Shown in pieces: positions 5,388 through 7,429 of a DNA stretch of 7,429 bases (its first letter is position 1; each line of letters opens with the position of its first letter). The translations under genes and the position numbers were made by a program. Origin of the DNA: Eubacteriales bacterium (GTDB lineage Bacteria > Bacillota > Clostridia > Peptostreptococcales > Anaerovoracaceae); NCBI GenBank assembly GCA_028691625.1, contig JAQUYZ010000069.1:1-7429 (forward strand), read 5' to 3'. Below the pieces are notes generated by a model. That model was not told the origin of the DNA, did not search any database, and saw only the letters and a list, made by a program, of their open reading frames with translations.

Positions 5388-6278
5388 TCACTTTTCAACT
5401 TCCGGCTCTTTCTCGTTCCTGTGCAGCATGATCGTGGCCAGAACGATCAGAACCATTCCAAAAAGTTGTATCAGCTTCATCTGTTCCTTCAGGATCGTAA
5501 ACGCCATGACCAGCGTCAACGGCAGCTCGATGGAGGAAATGACGGACACCTTCTCTGAACCTATATACTGCAATGCTTTAAAGAAGCAGTATGCAGGAAG
5601 CACTCCCGAAAAGGCGGCGAGAAAGAAGATCGATGGCAATGCAGTCGGGTCAACAGCAAATCCGATTCCGCCGGTGGCCAGCACCGTCATTGTAAAAAGT
5701 AACGCTGCCGTGCACGCATAGAAGTTAATCACATTGGGCTCCTCCGCCTTCAGCTTCAGGTCCGCAAAAATGTTATAGAATGCATAGGTCATACCGCTCA
5801 TAATTCCAAGCACGATTCCAACGACCGATAGGTGCAGGGAGCCTGAAAAAATATCCAGTACGATCGCTGTGCCGCAGGCTGCAACCAAAACGCAAATATA
5901 GTTGATCGTCCTGATGATTTTTATCCGTGTCACCGCAAAAAATAACGTGATGAAGACAGGATGCAGAAACAACAGCATGGAGGAGATTCCCGCATCAAGA
6001 TATTGAAGCGCCGAGTAAAAGAGAATATTTGTTGCTCCTCCCCCTCCAATCCCAAGCAACGCAAACAAACCAATCTTTTTAAATGAACAGCGGAATGCGC
6101 TCCGGTTCCGGATACAAATCCAGATGCCCAGAATCGAGATTGTGAATAAATACTGGTAAAATGTGATTAGAAACGGATGCATGCCGGTCATAACGAGACG
6201 CTTCGCGACGATCGCAACCAATGCGTAAAAAAAGGCAGCAAAAATTGCATAAAGATATCCATAGGTAGGTTTAGTCAT
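5388..6278 (-). CDS. EamA-family (drug/metabolite superfamily) membrane transporter
   Basis: Predicted inner-membrane permease, probably exporting or exchanging a small metabolite; the substrate cannot be told. The 296-residue length and ten hydrophobic segments (about 7-25, 36-56, 69-89, 97-116, 125-142, 150-172, 184-204, 214-234, 243-262, 268-286) match the two-repeat EamA fold. The first repeat ends near 142 and the second near 286. The second carries the typical ELPLTLVMAFTILKEQM stretch (251-267) followed by QLFGMVLIVLA (271-281). The C-terminal tail is short and charged (HRNEKEPEVEK). Start supported by AAGGGGAG (complement of 6282-6289) close before the ATG. It has its own promoter and is separated from the upstream CoA-transferase by a terminator, so it is probably expressed alone. 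Confidence 0.9.
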   Translation of the reverse strand: MTKPTYGYLYAIFAAFFYALVAIVAKRLVMTGMHPFLITFYQYLFTISILGIWICIRNRSAFRCSFKKIGLFALLGIGGGGATNILFYSALQYLDAGISSMLLFLHPVFITLFFAVTRIKIIRTINYICVLVAACGTAIVLDIFSGSLHLSVVGIVLGIMSGMTYAFYNIFADLKLKAEEPNVINFYACTAALLFTMTVLATGGIGFAVDPTALPSIFFLAAFSGVLPAYCFFKALQYIGSEKVSVISSIELPLTLVMAFTILKEQMKLIQLFGMVLIVLATIMLHRNEKEPEVEK

Positions 6279-6334
6279 TTTCTCCCCTTACTGCCCTGGC
6301 GGCCAAAGCTGCTGTCATTCGGGCGTCCATTCCT

Positions 6335-6363
6335 ATTTTATTCCTGAGATTGTCAGTGGTCAA
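6335..6363 (-). promoter_or_regulatory. Predicted promoter of the EamA transporter gene
   Basis: On the minus strand: -35 TTGACC (complement of 6358-6363), exactly 17 bp, and -10 TAAAAT (complement of 6335-6340). Each box has one mismatch to consensus. Transcription would start near 6328, leaving a leader of about 50 bases before the ATG at 6278. Confidence 0.7.
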
Positions 6364-6370
6364 TATCAAC

Positions 6371-6416
6371 ATTTTCACCTTGCTGAAGCAGACCATTCCA
6401 CCTTGCTGCAGCTGAT
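6371..6416. repeat. Imperfect 23-bp tandem repeat upstream of the transporter promoter
   Basis: Two adjacent 23-base units (6371-6393 and 6394-6416) match at 17 of 23 positions by my count and share the exact core CACCTTGCTG (6376-6385 and 6399-6408). The first unit begins 8 bases upstream of the predicted -35 box. A period of 23 bp is close to two helical turns, so both cores would face the same side of the DNA, as expected of a paired activator or repressor site. No function is proven. Confidence 0.5.
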
Positions 6417-6439
6417 ATTCACATTTACTATTGCAACAG

Positions 6440-6476
6440 AAAAGAGAGCCTCGCATCTTACCTTCGCGGGCTCCCC
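6440..6476 (-). terminator. Intrinsic terminator of the CoA-transferase gene
   Basis: On the minus strand GGGGAGCC (complement of 6469-6476) pairs with GGCTCTCT (complement of 6443-6450), using G-U pairs at the base. The stem continues with CGC/GCG (6466-6468 with 6452-6454) past one bulged base, and is followed by UUUU and CUGUU. It lies 15 bases beyond the CoA-transferase stop codon. Confidence 0.8.
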
Positions 6477-6491
6477 TTCCTATCTCTTCAA

Positions 6492-7429
6492 TTATTTTAA
6501 TCCCATCGGCTCATCACAGAAAATTCGTCTGTCCATCAGTTTTGGTACCCCATCCATCTTTGGCTTGAAGTCCATCAGGTCCAGCACCTGTGTCTGAAGA
6601 TCGATTCCGGGAGCAACCTCTGTCAAATAAACTCCGTCTTGTCTCAGTTCAAATACAGCTCTTTCCGTAATGTACATAACCGGTTGTCCGATCTTCGCAG
6701 CGTATTCACCGCTGAAGGTGATCTGTTCTACCTCATTAATGAATTTCCTTTCAGCACCTTCCTGAAGAATTTTTATCTCACCATTGCGAATGTCCGCTTT
6801 AAGTCCTCCTGCTGTAAAGGTTCCGCAGTAGAATACTCTTTTCGCATTCTGTGTAATATTGATAAAACCGCCGCATCCGGCAATTCTCGGACCAAATTTA
6901 CTGACGTTGATGTTGCCCTGCTTGTCAGCCTGAGCCAGACCTAAAAATGCAAGGTCTACTCCGCCGCCGTCGTAGAAGTCAAATTGCACATGCTGATCCA
7001 GTATGCACTCCGGATTCACAGATGCGCCAAACTGGGAACCGCCGCACGGTACGCCGCCGACCGGACCCGCTTCAACGGTCAGAGTCATGTAGTCTCCAAT
7101 CCCCTCTTCGTTGGCTACAGCGGAGATGTACTCAGGAATTCCGATACCAAGGTTTACAACAGTGTTCTCTCTCAGCTCCATTGCAGCCCTTCTCCCAATG
7201 ACCTTCTTGGCGCTCATTGGTGGTGCTTCCAGACTGTCTACCGGAACGGTAACCTCACCGCAAAGGGACGGATCGTATTCGTGGTCGAAGGATTGCTGAT
7301 GGTCGTACGGATCGGAGATCACGAGCGCATCTACGTAAATTCTTGGGATCTTCACAAGCCGGGGATCCAATGTTCCGGCCTTCACAATTTTCTCTACCTG
7401 GACAAATACCTTGCCGCCGCTGTTTTTCG
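6492..7429 (-). CDS. pct: Acyl-CoA:carboxylate CoA-transferase (propionate/acetate CoA-transferase type), C-terminal part
   Basis: Moves coenzyme A between short-chain carboxylates, for example acetyl-CoA to propionate, lactate or butyrate, in the cytoplasm. The frame stays open to the right edge (last full codon 7425-7427), so the N-terminus is outside; about 312 residues are visible of the roughly 520 usual for the Pct/YdiF family. The visible part opens with NSGGKVFVQVEKIV, typical of the end of the first CoA-transferase domain, then KAGTLDPRLVKIP. The second domain has NLGIGIPEYI and the catalytic motif TVEAGPVGG, with the glutamate that forms the glutamyl-CoA thioester encoded at 7071-7073, then CGGSQFGASVNPE. 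The C-terminal ERAVFELRQDGVYLTEVAPGIDL region is intact. The GTG at 7383-7385 lies within conserved sequence and is not the start. Exact acyl specificity cannot be told. Confidence 0.92.
   Translation of the reverse strand, partial: KNSGGKVFVQVEKIVKAGTLDPRLVKIPRIYVDALVISDPYDHQQSFDHEYDPSLCGEVTVPVDSLEAPPMSAKKVIGRRAAMELRENTVVNLGIGIPEYISAVANEEGIGDYMTLTVEAGPVGGVPCGGSQFGASVNPECILDQHVQFDFYDGGGVDLAFLGLAQADKQGNINVSKFGPRIAGCGGFINITQNAKRVFYCGTFTAGGLKADIRNGEIKILQEGAERKFINEVEQITFSGEYAAKIGQPVMYITERAVFELRQDGVYLTEVAPGIDLQTQVLDLMDFKPKMDGVPKLMDRRIFCDEPMGLK

Noticed and set aside
6271..6456. A 61-codon minus-strand ORF ending 8 bases into the EamA gene, which looks like a translationally coupled small gene
   Set aside because: Its start lies inside the CoA-transferase terminator hairpin, it spans the predicted EamA promoter and the 23-bp repeats, and its composition suggests no fold or family. 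No ribosome binding site stands before its first ATG.
6639..7299. Plus-strand ORFs opposite the CoA-transferase gene
   Set aside because: Shadows of a GC-rich, well-conserved coding region; no family resemblance.

Overview
The window looks like a piece of a chromosome from an anaerobic, fermentative Firmicute (class Clostridia). Evidence: strong AGGAGG-type ribosome binding sites, a TPP riboswitch controlling an ECF-type ThiT thiamin transporter, a stand-alone crotonase, an iron-type alcohol dehydrogenase and a propionate/acetate CoA-transferase. The genus cannot be named from sequence alone. No rRNA, tRNA, CRISPR array, insertion sequence or phage gene is visible.

Layout. (1) 1-1452 is a thiamin module: the 3' part of thiamin pyrophosphokinase (thiN), then a promoter, a complete TPP riboswitch, a hairpin that contains the thiT Shine-Dalgarno and ends in a T-run, thiT itself, and a terminator that can work in both directions. 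Imported thiamin (ThiT) would be pyrophosphorylated (ThiN), and the TPP product would shut off thiT through the riboswitch. (2) 1487-3715 is a divergent pair: an iron-containing alcohol dehydrogenase on the minus strand and a crotonase (crt) on the plus strand. Both have extended -10 promoters. Palindromes between them include a 15-bp one that fits the FadR/FCD-type GntR operator pattern. (3) 3831-4979 (minus) encodes a 382-residue protein of unknown function built from two copies of the same roughly 165-residue helical domain. It is AT-rich compared with its neighbours and is followed by an AT-rich gap of about 400 bp with no supported gene. (4) 5388-7429 (minus) holds an EamA/DMT-type membrane exporter with its own promoter and an imperfect 23-bp tandem repeat just upstream of it. 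Upstream of that lies the C-terminal part of a Pct/YdiF-type CoA-transferase that runs off the right edge and ends at its own terminator.

Together the alcohol dehydrogenase, crotonase and CoA-transferase suggest short-chain acyl-CoA fermentation, with crotonyl-CoA/3-hydroxybutyryl-CoA as the likely node. The substrate of the dehydrogenase and the direction of flux are not shown by the sequence.

Most of the window is ordinary core metabolism. The points most worth a second look are the tandem-duplicated unknown protein, the thiT expression platform in which terminator, anti-Shine-Dalgarno and start codon are compressed into about 45 bases, the substitutions at thiamin-contact positions in ThiT, and the divergent operator region.
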